A program made the position numbers and the translations under genes. This document shows, in pieces, positions 45,001 through 55,906 of a stretch of DNA of 56,330 bases. The DNA is from Methylomonas methanica (GTDB lineage: Bacteria; Pseudomonadota; Gammaproteobacteria; Methylococcales; Methylomonadaceae). Each line of letters begins with the position of its first letter. Within the stretch, counting starts at the first letter, position 1. Location of the stretch: assembly GCA_001644045.1 (NCBI GenBank), contig LUUF01000091.1:1-56330 (forward strand), given 5' to 3'. Below the pieces are notes generated by a model. It saw nothing but the letters and a program-made list of their open reading frames with translations. It did no database searches and was not told the origin of the DNA.

Positions 45001-46290
45001 TTAAGTCCTGAAAAAGCTTATAGCCTCGGCAATTTGTTGTTTTGCGTCCTGCAGCGCCTTCAGCGACATGTCTGGCGTCAGTGCGCTATCGTCCAGTTTT
45101 TGAAAGGCCGGTAAGGTGTTTAATGGCGGTAATTTTTGGGCGTTGGCGCCGCCGAGTTGGCTGTGAAATTTTGCCAGCAAAACTACGTCGTAAAGCTGCA
45201 AGCCTTGGCCGTCGTCGTAATACCAATGCGTGGTATTGACGGGGATTTGCTGAAAATTATCGGGAAAATGCCATTTTTTCAAAATATAGGTACCTAACAA
45301 ACCTTGCAGGCAGGCTATGCTGGCCCGCAACTCTTCTTCAGTGTACCGTGAAATATCGATGCTTTCGGCAAATGTGACGATCGGTAACGCGCCAATATTG
45401 TGAATTAACCCCGCCAGCAAAGCTTCGTCGGCGTTTACTTTTCGGGTAAGTCCGGCCAGCGTGTGGCTCAGGCTGGCGATCTGGATGCTTTGTTTCCAAA
45501 GCGTTTGAATAATGTTGTTCAGTTGACGGTTGCGGCTTCTGAACAGCTGATGCAGGCTAATGCTGGTAACTAGGTTTTGCGTGGTTTTAAACCCCAGCCG
45601 ATTCACCGCGTCATGGCTACTGGTGATCGGGTTGCTGCCGCGGTAGATCGGGCTATTGGCCACCTGAATCAGTTTGGACGATATAACGGGGTCCAGATTT
45701 AAAATTTTCACCGCATCGGCAATGCTGATGTCTTTTTGTAAGGCACTACGCAAACGCAGCGCCACATCCGGTAGGCTGGGAACATGCAGATTGTCAGCTC
45801 TGAACGCATCGCAAAAGCTATCGAAAAAAAAGCTGTCTCGCAGTTTGTGCGGAATGCTCTCCGGGTTGATCAGCGGATTGTTGACGGGTTTGCTGCTGCG
45901 CTGCAAGTTGGACAGCGGCATATAGATGATTTGAGTCGGCGATTTGGCTATCGCGCTGAAGGCGTGTTCGCCGGATGTTGCCAGCGGATAAAAGGCTTTA
46001 AAGGTATCCGCCTCTATCGTATAACCCATGCCGTTATTGGCTTCCAGGTAAACGTTTCCGGTGTAGAGATAGCTCAGTTGTTCAGCCTCGGCGCCGCGAT
46101 TGAAAATGATGTCGCCGGGGTTGAAGTTCCGCATCGTCACGGGTATGGCCAGTAAGTCCGCCGCCGGCAAGTCTCCCAGCGGAATGAGCTTTTGCAGGTA
46201 GCTTAACGGCAGTTGGTTGACGGTTGCTTCTGGTGCGCTGGCCTCTGCTGGCGTTTTGTCCGGTGATTTTTTTAAAAATTTCCAGATCAT
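45001..46290 (-). CDS. HDOD-domain signalling protein, second of three tandem copies
   Basis: A 429-residue paralogue of its two neighbours with the same plan: a cNMP-binding-like barrel (about 25-140) and an HDOD domain (about 170-380) containing VPSLPDVALRLRSALQKDIS and VISSKLIQVANSPIYRG. It is separated from the upstream copy by four bases and from the downstream copy by one. The barrel lacks an obvious phosphate-binding cassette, so binding of cyclic nucleotide is doubtful. Confidence 0.87.
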   Translation of the reverse strand: MIWKFLKKSPDKTPAEASAPEATVNQLPLSYLQKLIPLGDLPAADLLAIPVTMRNFNPGDIIFNRGAEAEQLSYLYTGNVYLEANNGMGYTIEADTFKAFYPLATSGEHAFSAIAKSPTQIIYMPLSNLQRSSKPVNNPLINPESIPHKLRDSFFFDSFCDAFRADNLHVPSLPDVALRLRSALQKDISIADAVKILNLDPVISSKLIQVANSPIYRGSNPITSSHDAVNRLGFKTTQNLVTSISLHQLFRSRNRQLNNIIQTLWKQSIQIASLSHTLAGLTRKVNADEALLAGLIHNIGALPIVTFAESIDISRYTEEELRASIACLQGLLGTYILKKWHFPDNFQQIPVNTTHWYYDDGQGLQLYDVVLLAKFHSQLGGANAQKLPPLNTLPAFQKLDDSALTPDMSLKALQDAKQQIAEAISFFRT

Positions 46291-46294
46291 GCGA

Positions 46295-47575
46295 CTAGGA
46301 CGAAAATATACTCAATGCTTCGTGAATCTTGGTTTTAGCATCGTGCAGGATGGCCAGCGTGTTTTCCGGAGACAAAGAGAAGTTTTTCAATTTGGCCGCC
46401 GCCGGGATGGCGGTAATCGCCGGCAGATCGGCGGTGGCTTTTTTGCCGATTAAGGCATGTAGCCTGGAGAGGACGACTATATCGGTCACCGTTAAGGTAT
46501 CGCCGCTGTTTTGAAACCAGTCGCTGGACGATTTGGCCACGTCGATGAATTCTTCGGCAAAATCCCATTCTTTAAGCACCACGGCGCCAACCGGGCCTTT
46601 AATGATGGGCATGGCTTCCAGGATTTCGGCGTCGTTATGGTATTCGGGAGGTAAGTTGGCGGTAAAACTCAGAAAGGGAATCACGCCGATGTCGCAGACC
46701 AGACCGGCCAGTAAGGCATTCTCCGGATTTTGCTGCAAGCTGTGGCTGGCCAGCACATGACACAGGCCCGACAGATAAAGGCTTTGTTTCCACAGGTCTT
46801 CCAGATGGTTTTTAATCAGCGGCGACTTGCTTTTGAAAATCTGCTTCATGCTGATTGCCGTCACCAAGTTGCGCGTGGCATTCAGGCCGATGCGCACCAC
46901 CGCATCCTTACAGTTTTTTGCAGGTACCGTGGTTAGATACAAGGGGCAATTGGCGACTTCTATCAATTTGGCGGAGATGGCCGGATCGAGCTGGATGATT
47001 TTGACTGCCTCGTCGATGTTGACATCTCTTTGGATCGCTTTGCGCAGATTGATCGCCACTTCCGGTAGCGAGGGAATTTCTATCTCGTGGTCGTTATTCT
47101 CAAAGTGTTCGACAAATAAGCTCAATAGCCGGTTGCTATGCAACTCGTCGGGAATGGACAGTTTGCCGTGGTCTTGGCGGCTCGGCGTCAACATGATTTT
47201 CAGGGATACCCGCAGCAGATCTATCTCTGTTTTTGCGGTGGCGGTGGCGGTATGTTTGATGCCGCTGCAGATGGGGAATTTGGCTTGCGCGCTGCCCGCG
47301 GATATTTCATAGCTTTTGCCGTTGTGGTCGGCCAAGGTTACCGTGCCTCGCAGCAGGTACATTGCGCAAGTGGCTTGCTGATTGACGTTAAATAATGTGC
47401 TGCCGGCTTGCAGGGTTTCGACGTGATTTTCGGTCGCGAAAGTTTGTAATATCTCGTCGCTTAAATTCCTGATAGGGAATAACTGTTTTAGAGTTTCCGG
47501 CGTAATGCGTTGCGCACTATGCTGAGATTTACCTTTAGCTTGGGATTTTTCAAAAAAAGCTCTGATTCCACTCAT
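46295..47575 (-). CDS. HDOD-domain signalling protein, first of three tandem copies
   Basis: The most upstream of the three paralogues. I choose the start MSGIRAFFEKSQ at 47575 (426 residues), preceded by CTGGAA; a start at 47590 adds five residues. Same architecture: a barrel domain and an HDOD domain with IPSLPEVAINLRKAIQRDVN and AISAKLIEVANCPLYLT. It follows aroE by 73 bases. The copies have diverged well apart at the N-terminus but keep the HDOD core, which suggests different inputs feeding similar outputs. Confidence 0.87.
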   Translation of the reverse strand: MSGIRAFFEKSQAKGKSQHSAQRITPETLKQLFPIRNLSDEILQTFATENHVETLQAGSTLFNVNQQATCAMYLLRGTVTLADHNGKSYEISAGSAQAKFPICSGIKHTATATAKTEIDLLRVSLKIMLTPSRQDHGKLSIPDELHSNRLLSLFVEHFENNDHEIEIPSLPEVAINLRKAIQRDVNIDEAVKIIQLDPAISAKLIEVANCPLYLTTVPAKNCKDAVVRIGLNATRNLVTAISMKQIFKSKSPLIKNHLEDLWKQSLYLSGLCHVLASHSLQQNPENALLAGLVCDIGVIPFLSFTANLPPEYHNDAEILEAMPIIKGPVGAVVLKEWDFAEEFIDVAKSSSDWFQNSGDTLTVTDIVVLSRLHALIGKKATADLPAITAIPAAAKLKNFSLSPENTLAILHDAKTKIHEALSIFSS

Positions 47576-47648
47576 ATTATTCCAGTACACGTTAATGGCG
47601 GGCGGTTTGGGGAGATTGTTACCATGGACATCGCCCCGGTCAATAGTT

Positions 47649-48497
47649 TCATCTGTTTGTGCTGTTTAATTCTCGTTCGTCGTTTAATAGGCCAATCACC
47701 GGTGTGGTTTGCGGACGTACGCCTCTCCAAATATAAAAAGCTTCGGCGGCCTGTTCCACAAGCATACCCAAACCGTCCAGGCTGTGAGCAGCATTATTGG
47801 CTAGGCCCCATTTCACGAATGCGGTGGCTTGGTTGGCGTAAGCCAGATCGTAGCAACTACCACCCGTGTTCAATAGAGCTGCAGGCAAGGGCGGTAAATC
47901 ACCGCTGAGGCTGGCCGACGTAGCATTGATGATCAAATCAAATTGACGATCTATAAGACTAGCGTAATCGCAAGCTTGCATCTCACCCAGCGCTGCGAAA
48001 TCGGCGGCAATCGTTTGGGCTTTGCCTACATTGCGATTGGCGATTACCAATGCCGATGGCTGTTGTTCCAGCAGAGGGGGAACGATGCCGCGCGTGGCGC
48101 CGCCCGCCCCTAGAATCAGAATCTTGGCGCCCTTCAGCTCGATGCCGTGGTTTACGGTCAAGTCGTTCAGCAAGCCGATGCCGTCGGTGTTGTCGCCCAA
48201 AATGCTGCCATCCGCTTGGCGGGCTAAGGTGTTGACGGCTTTTGCCTGTCGTGCGCGTTCCGTTAGTTGATCGGCATATTGCCAAGCCAGTTCCTTGAGC
48301 GGGACGGTGCAATTCAGGCCTTTGCCGCCTTCGGCGAAAAAATGCGTTGTCGCCGCTGTAAAATTTTCCGCAGGCACCTCTTGGGCGACGTAGTCCATGA
48401 GTTGGCCGGTTTGCTCGGCAAATAATTTATGGATACGCGGCGATTTACTGTGGCTGATCGGCTGGCCAAACACCGCATAATTATCAGTTTTCATCAT
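47649..48497 (-). CDS. aroE: shikimate dehydrogenase
   Basis: Catalyses the NADPH-dependent reduction of 3-dehydroshikimate to shikimate in aromatic amino acid synthesis. The 282-residue protein has the substrate-binding motif GQPISHSKSP near residues 11-20, the catalytic lysine region NCTVPLKE near 62-69, and the NADP-binding GAGGATRG near 130-137. Its first codons overlap the preceding membrane-protein gene by 14 bases. A second ATG one codon in could also be the start. Confidence 0.96.
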   Translation of the reverse strand: MMKTDNYAVFGQPISHSKSPRIHKLFAEQTGQLMDYVAQEVPAENFTAATTHFFAEGGKGLNCTVPLKELAWQYADQLTERARQAKAVNTLARQADGSILGDNTDGIGLLNDLTVNHGIELKGAKILILGAGGATRGIVPPLLEQQPSALVIANRNVGKAQTIAADFAALGEMQACDYASLIDRQFDLIINATSASLSGDLPPLPAALLNTGGSCYDLAYANQATAFVKWGLANNAAHSLDGLGMLVEQAAEAFYIWRGVRPQTTPVIGLLNDERELNSTNR

Positions 48498-49059
48498 CGG
48501 TACTGTATTTGCTGCGCCAATATTCCCAGAAGAAAGTGCAGGCTATCACCAGCACACCCAGTCCGATGCTGATCGGCATAAAGTTCTCGAAATAGGCCAC
48601 AATCAGCGCGCAGGTCGCGAGGAAAAAACCAAGTAAGCTGTATTGCCAGCCGATGCGGATGCCATCCAGCATGGTCGCCAAGGCCAGGATCAACAAAATT
48701 ACCAGGCTGGCGCTCCTGTCGGATAACTGCTCGGATTTGTTAAGCAAGGAGGCGGCAATCACGACCACCAGTGTGTGTAGCCAATGCAGACCTTGAGCTT
48801 TGACAATATCACCGAAGTCGTTTTCGTTGGTTTTTGTCTGTAGCCAGGACACGAAAATAGACAGCATGCCGAACACGATCACCATGAATAGCCAATAGCC
48901 ATAGCCGTCGTGCGGATCGAAATCGGTAATAGCGATGCCGAACAGCGACAATATGACCAGCAGGATGAATACCGCTTGTTCCAGGCCGAAGTAACGACGG
49001 CGCTGTGCCGGCGGAGCGTCAGTCGAATTGTTGTCATCAAGATCAAAGTCGTCGCTCAT
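48484..49059 (-). CDS. multi-spanning inner-membrane protein of unknown function
   Basis: A 191-residue protein with an acidic, asparagine-rich N-terminal tail and about six membrane helices (near residues 30-48, 60-78, 95-110, 118-132, 140-158 and 163-180). No transporter motif is recognised. It lies between hemB (19-base gap) and aroE (14-base overlap), so it is part of the same leftward operon. Confidence 0.7.
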   Translation of the reverse strand: MSDDFDLDDNNSTDAPPAQRRRYFGLEQAVFILLVILSLFGIAITDFDPHDGYGYWLFMVIVFGMLSIFVSWLQTKTNENDFGDIVKAQGLHWLHTLVVVIAASLLNKSEQLSDRSASLVILLILALATMLDGIRIGWQYSLLGFFLATCALIVAYFENFMPISIGLGVLVIACTFFWEYWRSKYSTDDEN

Positions 49060-49078
49060 GCCGGGTCCGTAGTCGTTA

Positions 49079-50882
<1,804 letters not shown>

Positions 50883-50944
50883 GCTTTTCCCTTCTTTAAT
50901 ATTTCCGGCTGTGCCGTGTAGGGCGGCCGGGAATCGTCATCAGT

Positions 50945-51676
50945 ATGCAATCCGCTAAAGATTCTCTTTATGCCAGTCCGCTGGGCGAAATCGGCGCATT
51001 TACCTTCGACGAAGCTGTCGTCAAAGTCTTTCCGGACATGATTCAGCGCTCAGTTCCCGGGTACAGCACCATCATCTCGGCAATCGGTTTATTGGCGGCG
51101 CGCTTTGCCAAGGAAGATAGCGTTTGCTACGACTTGGGCTGCTCGTTGGGTGCGGCAACCTTAGCTATGCACCAGCAAATCACGACTAAAAGTTGTCGGA
51201 TCGTCGCGGTGGATTGTTCCGCAGCGATGGTCGAGCAATGCCGACAAAACCTGTCGGTTGCTGCCGGCGGAGCCGAGATAGAAATCGTATGTGCCGATAT
51301 TCGCGATATTGCGATTGGCAATGCCTCGGTGGTCGTGCTGAATTTTACGTTGCAGTTTATTCCGTTGGCCGATCGTCAGGCTTTTTTGGCTACTATCTAT
51401 CGCGGATTGTTGCCCGGCGGAATTTTGATTTTGTCGGAGAAACTGGCGTTCGACGATGCTCGACAGCAGGCTTTGCAGATCGATATGCATCATTTATTCA
51501 AAAAAGCGCAAGGGTATAGCGAGCTGGAAATCAGCCAAAAGCGTAGTGCTCTGGAAAATGTGCTGATTCCAGAAACCTTTGCCGCGCATCAACAGCGCTT
51601 GAAAGCGGCGGGGTTCGCCAGCGCCGAGGTCTGGTTTCAGTATTTCAACTTCGCTTCGATGATTGCATTGAAATGA
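50945..51676 (+). CDS. cmoA: carboxy-S-adenosyl-L-methionine synthase
   Basis: CmoA makes carboxy-SAM from SAM and prephenate, the donor used by CmoB to form uridine-5-oxyacetic acid at the wobble base of certain tRNAs. The 243-residue product has family length. The start region [22 protein letters not shown] and the SAM motif [14 protein letters not shown] near residues 60-73 are characteristic. Its stop codon overlaps the cmoB start (ATGA). Confidence 0.96.
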   Translation: MQSAKDSLYASPLGEIGAFTFDEAVVKVFPDMIQRSVPGYSTIISAIGLLAARFAKEDSVCYDLGCSLGAATLAMHQQITTKSCRIVAVDCSAAMVEQCRQNLSVAAGGAEIEIVCADIRDIAIGNASVVVLNFTLQFIPLADRQAFLATIYRGLLPGGILILSEKLAFDDARQQALQIDMHHLFKKAQGYSELEISQKRSALENVLIPETFAAHQQRLKAAGFASAEVWFQYFNFASMIALK

Positions 51677-52644
51677 CGTTATACCAAGGTCTTTATCAAG
51701 CGCTGATTGCGGCCGGCGACCAAGTATGGGTAAGCCGTTTGCCTGAGCAATTGGCTAAGGCTTTCACGGATTCGTCGCACGGCGATCTGAAACGTTGGCA
51801 ACAGGCAGTAGACGATTTGCCCGACTTGATGCCGTCGAGTGTCGATTTGTTGGATAGCGTCAGAATAGGTCAGGCAAAGGATATTTCCGACGAGATGCGA
51901 GCCGGTTTGCGCGAACAATTGATGCAACTGCATCCTTGGCGGAAAGGGCCTTATCGAATATTTGGCATAGACATCGACACGGAGTGGCGTTCGGATTGGA
52001 AATGGGACAGGGTAAAAGAGCAGATCGCGCCGCTGCAAAATCGCTTGGTTTTGGATGTCGGTTGCGGCAATGGCTATCATTGTTGGCGCATGCTCGGCGC
52101 GGGAGCAAGATTGGTGGTTGGCATTGACCCGACTTTGCTCAGCGTGATGCAGTTTCAGGCTATCCGTAAGCTGCACGGCGAAGCGCCGATTTATCTGTTA
52201 CCGCTGGGGATTGAGGATGTGCCGCCGAGCATGGGCTTGTTCGATACGGTGTTTTCGATGGGGGTGTTGTATCACAGGCGTTCGCCTATCGATCATTTGC
52301 TGGAATTGAAGGGCTGTTTGCGCCCGGGCGGTGAATTGATTTTGGAGACTCTGGTGGTTGAAGGGGATGCCGAGCAAGTGTTGGTGCCTGAGGGGCGTTA
52401 TGCGCAAATGCGCAATGTTTGGTTTTTGCCGAGCTGCGCAGCTTTGATGTTATGGATGCGCCGCTGCGGGTTTAAAAATATCCGCTTGGTGGATGTTTCC
52501 AAAACCTTAATCGAAGAGCAGCGCAGTACCGAATGGATGCGGTTTCATTCCTTGGCGGATTTTCTCGATCCGCATTCTCCGGATTTGACTTGCGAAGGCT
52601 TGCCGGCGCCGGTTCGCGCGGTGATTGTGGCTAACGTCGATTAA
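51673..52644 (+). CDS. cmoB: tRNA U34 carboxymethyltransferase
   Basis: CmoB transfers the carboxymethyl group of carboxy-SAM to 5-hydroxyuridine-34 of tRNA. The 323-residue length equals that of the E. coli enzyme. Family features include [20 protein letters not shown] near residues 91-110, the SAM motif [14 protein letters not shown] near 128-141, and [16 protein letters not shown] near 195-210. It is translationally coupled to cmoA by a four-base overlap. Confidence 0.97.
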   Translation: MTLYQGLYQALIAAGDQVWVSRLPEQLAKAFTDSSHGDLKRWQQAVDDLPDLMPSSVDLLDSVRIGQAKDISDEMRAGLREQLMQLHPWRKGPYRIFGIDIDTEWRSDWKWDRVKEQIAPLQNRLVLDVGCGNGYHCWRMLGAGARLVVGIDPTLLSVMQFQAIRKLHGEAPIYLLPLGIEDVPPSMGLFDTVFSMGVLYHRRSPIDHLLELKGCLRPGGELILETLVVEGDAEQVLVPEGRYAQMRNVWFLPSCAALMLWMRRCGFKNIRLVDVSKTLIEEQRSTEWMRFHSLADFLDPHSPDLTCEGLPAPVRAVIVANVD

Positions 52645-52777
52645 GCGGTGAGCGTTTGTCTGTGGATTGCAAAATTTAAAGAACGGGCTAAGCTTGCCTA
52701 GCTCACAAGATCAGCTGATTCTTCATGCGCTGATTAATCCGAGCGTTCTTTATATTTATCTAAGTCGGAGAAAATCC

Positions 52778-53104
52778 ATGAAAAAGTTATTTGTACTTTT
52801 TATGTTGTGTTCTTTTGCCGTTTTTGCCGATCCCATCAATATCAACCAAGCCGATGCGGACACTATTTCCAAGGCGTTGACGGGTATAGGTCCGAAGAAG
52901 GCCGAGGCCGTGGTCCAATATCGGAAGGAGCATGGCGATTTTAAATCATTGAAAGACCTGGAAAATGTGCCGGGAATTGGTGAAAAAACCATCCAGCAGA
53001 ATGAAAAGAATATCCTGCTTGGCGATCCGGCCCCCGCTACTGCCGTGAAAACCGATAAGCCTGAGAAGCCGGAAAAACCTCAAGAAGCCAAAAAATCAAA
53101 ATAA
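52778..53104 (+). CDS. ComEA-like secreted helix-hairpin-helix protein
   Basis: A 108-residue protein starting at 52778 (MKKLFVLFML), with CGGAGAAAA upstream; the longer frame from 52667 has no start signal. A signal peptide ending in FA-DP is followed by INQADADTISKALTGIGPKKAEAVV and VPGIGEKTI, two helix-hairpin-helix motifs of the ComEA type. A lysine/proline-rich tail (PEKPEKPQEAKK) follows. Such proteins bind DNA in the periplasm. In many gammaproteobacteria short forms like this occur without a competence operon, so a role in DNA uptake is possible but not shown. Confidence 0.85.
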   Translation: MKKLFVLFMLCSFAVFADPININQADADTISKALTGIGPKKAEAVVQYRKEHGDFKSLKDLENVPGIGEKTIQQNEKNILLGDPAPATAVKTDKPEKPEKPQEAKKSK

Positions 53105-53111
53105 AGCGACT

Positions 53112-53150
53112 GAGTTGGCGTGCTTGGGTTTGGCGCGCCAACTCTTATAG
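53112..53150 (+). terminator. terminator-like hairpin after the ComEA-like gene
   Basis: GAGTTGGCGTGC (53112-53123) pairs with GCGCGCCAACTC (53133-53144), 12 bp with one wobble and a nine-base loop. The following sequence TTATAG has only a weak T-run, so termination may be partial. Confidence 0.5.
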
Positions 53151-53199
53151 TCTATTTTGCCGTTAAAACGCCGTCATGGATACTGGACACTCCTTGTAT

Positions 53200-53547
53200 T
53201 TAGCCAAATGTCGAACCGTTCCAACCCCAGAAGTCAGCCGGACAGTTACTGAATTCGATATAAATTCTATCCTGAGATATCGAAAGCCGGGCGTTCAGTA
53301 ATTTACATATCGATACTGACAAGTTTTTAGCTTGGTTGCTGCTAAGGCCGATACTTTTGCATTCCAGGTACGCCAAAGGTGCTTCGCTACCGGCAAACAA
53401 CATGGCGTTATCTTCTGTAAGGCAGATCATTACATATCGTTCCGGTTTGCCTGTCTCTTTGGACAAGAGTTGCGATAGCTCGCTTAGCATTTTTGATTTC
53501 TGTTCAGTGTCCAAGGTAGCATTGGTATTCAGTTTTAAAAAAGGCAT
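53200..53547 (-). CDS. MIF/tautomerase-family protein
   Basis: A 115-residue member of the macrophage migration inhibitory factor (MIF) tautomerase family. Start chosen at 53547 (MPFLKLNTN), which leaves the catalytic proline as Pro2 and has an AGGAGATT ribosome binding site; the longer frame to 53661 overlaps thpR. The core KPERYVMICLTEDNAMLFAG and the closing NGSTFG match the family. The natural substrate in bacteria is usually unknown. It lies 23 bases after thpR and is probably co-transcribed. Confidence 0.88.
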   Translation of the reverse strand: MPFLKLNTNATLDTEQKSKMLSELSQLLSKETGKPERYVMICLTEDNAMLFAGSEAPLAYLECKSIGLSSNQAKNLSVSICKLLNARLSISQDRIYIEFSNCPADFWGWNGSTFG

Positions 53548-53570
53548 GTTTAATCTCCTGTTTAGGACTG

Positions 53571-54077
53571 CTAGTTTGCCGGCCAACGTTCGATGATTCG
53601 GTATTCGATGTTGTTGGCAATCGAGCGGGATTCTACCAAGCAAAACCCGTCTGATCGCCAAAGAACGGGGGCGAAATCTATATCGATTACCGAATCGGCC
53701 TTTTTAAGTAAAGTGACATGTGGCGTAAATGGCCTATCGTCGACTGTAATTCCCTGTTGTTTAGCTATGGTGGCTAATATTTCATTCAATTTCGAAACGT
53801 TTTGATCGAATTGGCTGGCGGTTAGGCAGAGCACTGCCGGTTTTTTCCAGAAGCTTAGGCAATCAAAAGTCAGTGTTATTGGCGAGACTGGTATTTGTGA
53901 GGCCTCTTTTGTGAGTACTGCTTGTTGTTCGGGAGAAATTCGCCCTAAGAACAACAGTGTGACATGTAAATTTGCCGGGTTGACCGGTTTTCCATAGCCG
54001 TTCAGTTTGTCGGTTAATATTTCGCATTGTTGCCTGATGTGTTGTTCTGGCCATAAGGCAAAAAAGAGACGTTTCAC
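53571..54077 (-). CDS. thpR: RNA 2',3'-cyclic phosphodiesterase (2H family)
   Basis: A 168-residue 2H phosphoesterase, of the kind first described as a 2'-5' RNA ligase. The two catalytic HxT motifs are present: HVT at residues 38-40 and HVT at 120-122. The opening MKRLFFALWPEQ is typical. It hydrolyses 2',3'-cyclic phosphate ends of RNA. It is a leftward gene followed by the MIF-family gene. Confidence 0.92.
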   Translation of the reverse strand: MKRLFFALWPEQHIRQQCEILTDKLNGYGKPVNPANLHVTLLFLGRISPEQQAVLTKEASQIPVSPITLTFDCLSFWKKPAVLCLTASQFDQNVSKLNEILATIAKQQGITVDDRPFTPHVTLLKKADSVIDIDFAPVLWRSDGFCLVESRSIANNIEYRIIERWPAN

Positions 54078-54519
54078 GCTGTCTTTCTCCGGTTGCTTTT
54101 CGCTGGAAATATGGCTTTTATTTATTTTTGACGGATGGAAAAAAATTTTGATTTGGATGTGGAGAGCTGGCGACCAAGCCGATGGTTGTTGCTAACAACT
54201 AGTTCATCGTCATGAGGACAGGCGGCACGCCAAAAAAATATCCAGATTTATCAGCTTGTAACGTGTTAATCCTAAAATTGAAATTCAATTTAGTTCAGTT
54301 TGCCGATAAATTTGTTCAGCCTAAGGTTTCAGGGCGGAATTGTCTAGTAGCGATTTGTCCGTCAGTCTGCAAGCGGCGCGGAGTTGCTAAGCATTGACAT
54401 ATATCCCATTTCTATCTTACAGTTACAAATGCATCACACGTACGTGACAAGCCTAGCGGGTTGTGGCAATTTGCAAGAATCGGCTATTACTAAAAATTAA
54501 AACTTTCGGAGCACATCAC
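54078..54519. promoter_or_regulatory. upstream control region of hps-phi
   Basis: About 440 bases without a supported gene, between the divergent thpR and hps genes. A perfect 17-base palindrome, AAATTGAA-A-TTCAATTT, lies at 54275-54291 and is a plausible operator. A consensus -35 TTGACA lies at 54394-54399. The best -10 at consistent spacing is the weak TACAGT at 54418-54423 (18-base spacer). Because hps is among the most highly expressed genes of RuMP methanotrophs, a strong promoter is expected here. Confidence 0.4.
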
Positions 54520-55167
54520 ATGGCAAGACCATTAATTCAAATGGCGTTGGATTCACTGGATTTCAACCAAACAGTTGCGTTGGCAGATCAAGTAGCACCT
54601 TATGTCGATATTTTTGAAATCGGCACTCCTTGCATTAAATACAACGGTATCAACCTGGTTAAAGAACTGAGACAACGTTTCCCAGACAAACTGTTGCTGG
54701 TTGACCTGAAAACTATGGACGCTGGCGAATACGAAGCCGGTGCGTTCTACGCAGAAGGCGCAGACATCGTCACCGTATTGGGCGTATCCGGCTTGGCGAC
54801 TATCGCAGGCGTTATCAAAGCCGCGAAAAAACACGGTGCGGAAACTCAAATCGACTTGATCAACGTTGACGACAAAGCGTATATCGCTAAAGAATCAGTG
54901 AAATTGGGCGCGCAAATCGTCGGTATTCACACCGGTCTGGATGCGCAAGCCGCTGGTCAAACTCCATTCTCTGACTTGAACGACATCGCGCGTCTGGGTC
55001 TGAACGTCCGCATCTCTGTTGCTGGCGGTATCAAACAAGCCACTGTGCAACAAGTGGTTGAAGCTGGTGCAAACATCATCGTGGTTGGCGCGGCTATCTA
55101 CGGCGCTCCTTCACCTGCTGAAGCTGCTCGTGAAATTCGTGAACTGGTTGATGCGGCGGCGGTATAA
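54520..55167 (+). CDS. hps: 3-hexulose-6-phosphate synthase
   Basis: HPS condenses formaldehyde with ribulose 5-phosphate to 3-hexulose 6-phosphate, the entry step of the RuMP pathway in the cytoplasm. Start at 54520 (MARPLIQMALDSL), with CGGAGCAC upstream, giving 215 residues, the usual length. The orotidine-decarboxylase-fold signature DLKTMD lies at residues 62-67 and the phosphate-binding VAGGIK and IVVGAAI segments near the end. Codon use is highly biased, like pmoCAB, indicating strong expression. It lies three bases before phi. Confidence 0.97.
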   Translation: MARPLIQMALDSLDFNQTVALADQVAPYVDIFEIGTPCIKYNGINLVKELRQRFPDKLLLVDLKTMDAGEYEAGAFYAEGADIVTVLGVSGLATIAGVIKAAKKHGAETQIDLINVDDKAYIAKESVKLGAQIVGIHTGLDAQAAGQTPFSDLNDIARLGLNVRISVAGGIKQATVQQVVEAGANIIVVGAAIYGAPSPAEAAREIRELVDAAAV

Positions 55168-55170
55168 GTC

Positions 55171-55704
55171 ATGCATCAGCAGTTAATTATTGACAAAATT
55201 TCAGGGATTCTGGAAGCGACACCCGACTCGCACGACAAAACCTTGGTCGACATGCTGGATCAAGCCAAGCGCATTTTTATATCGGGCGCTGGTCGTTCAA
55301 AGCTGGTCGGTAATTTCTTCGCGATGCGTTTGATGCACGGCGGCTACGATGTTAGCGTTGTTGGTGAAATCGTTACGCCAAGTATTAAAGCTGGCGATTT
55401 GTTGATCATTATCTCCGGCTCTGGCGAAACCGAGCAGTTAATTGCCTTTACTAAAAAAGCTAAAGAAGTCGGCGCAAAAATTGTGTTGATTTCGGCTAAG
55501 GACGATTCAACTATCGGCGACATGGCTGATGTCACTTTGCAAATCGGCAGGTCTGAACAGTACGGTAAAGTCAAAGGCATGCCTATGGGTACCGTGTTTG
55601 AGCTGTCTACCTTGTTTTTCCTGGAAGCGACGATTTCGCATGTAATCCACGATAAAGGTATTGCAGAAGAAGAAATGAGATCAAGACACGCCAACTTGGA
55701 ATAA
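55171..55704 (+). CDS. phi: 6-phospho-3-hexuloisomerase
   Basis: PHI isomerises 3-hexulose 6-phosphate to fructose 6-phosphate, the second RuMP step. The 177-residue protein is a single SIS (sugar isomerase) domain with FISGAGRSKLVGNFFAMRL near residues 31-49, ISGSGETEQ near 78-86 and QYGKVKGMPMGTVFE near 130-144. It immediately follows hps, so the toxic formaldehyde adduct is processed at once by co-expressed enzymes. A good terminator follows. Confidence 0.97.
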   Translation: MHQQLIIDKISGILEATPDSHDKTLVDMLDQAKRIFISGAGRSKLVGNFFAMRLMHGGYDVSVVGEIVTPSIKAGDLLIIISGSGETEQLIAFTKKAKEVGAKIVLISAKDDSTIGDMADVTLQIGRSEQYGKVKGMPMGTVFELSTLFFLEATISHVIHDKGIAEEEMRSRHANLE

Positions 55705-55714
55705 CTTAGCGTGT

Positions 55715-55751
55715 AAACCTGTGATCGGAGCGATTCGGTCACGGGTTTTTT
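55715..55751 (+). terminator. hps-phi terminator
   Basis: AAACCTGTGATCGGA (55715-55729) pairs with TTCGGTCACGGGTTT (55734-55748), with wobbles and a four-base GCGA loop, then more T residues. It separates hps-phi from the transketolase gene, which therefore needs its own promoter in the following 155 bases. Confidence 0.88.
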
Positions 55752-55906
55752 ACATTACATTCGGGTGTCAAGGCGATACCGATTCCAGCAGTCTGAACGA
55801 ACGAGAGTGTGGTTTTGGTCTTCCTTGTATTTACCAGCCTCAGCCAGAGTGATGTTTGAGTGATCGAATGTCACAACTAAAATAACAAAATAAAAAGGAG
55901 ACCAAC

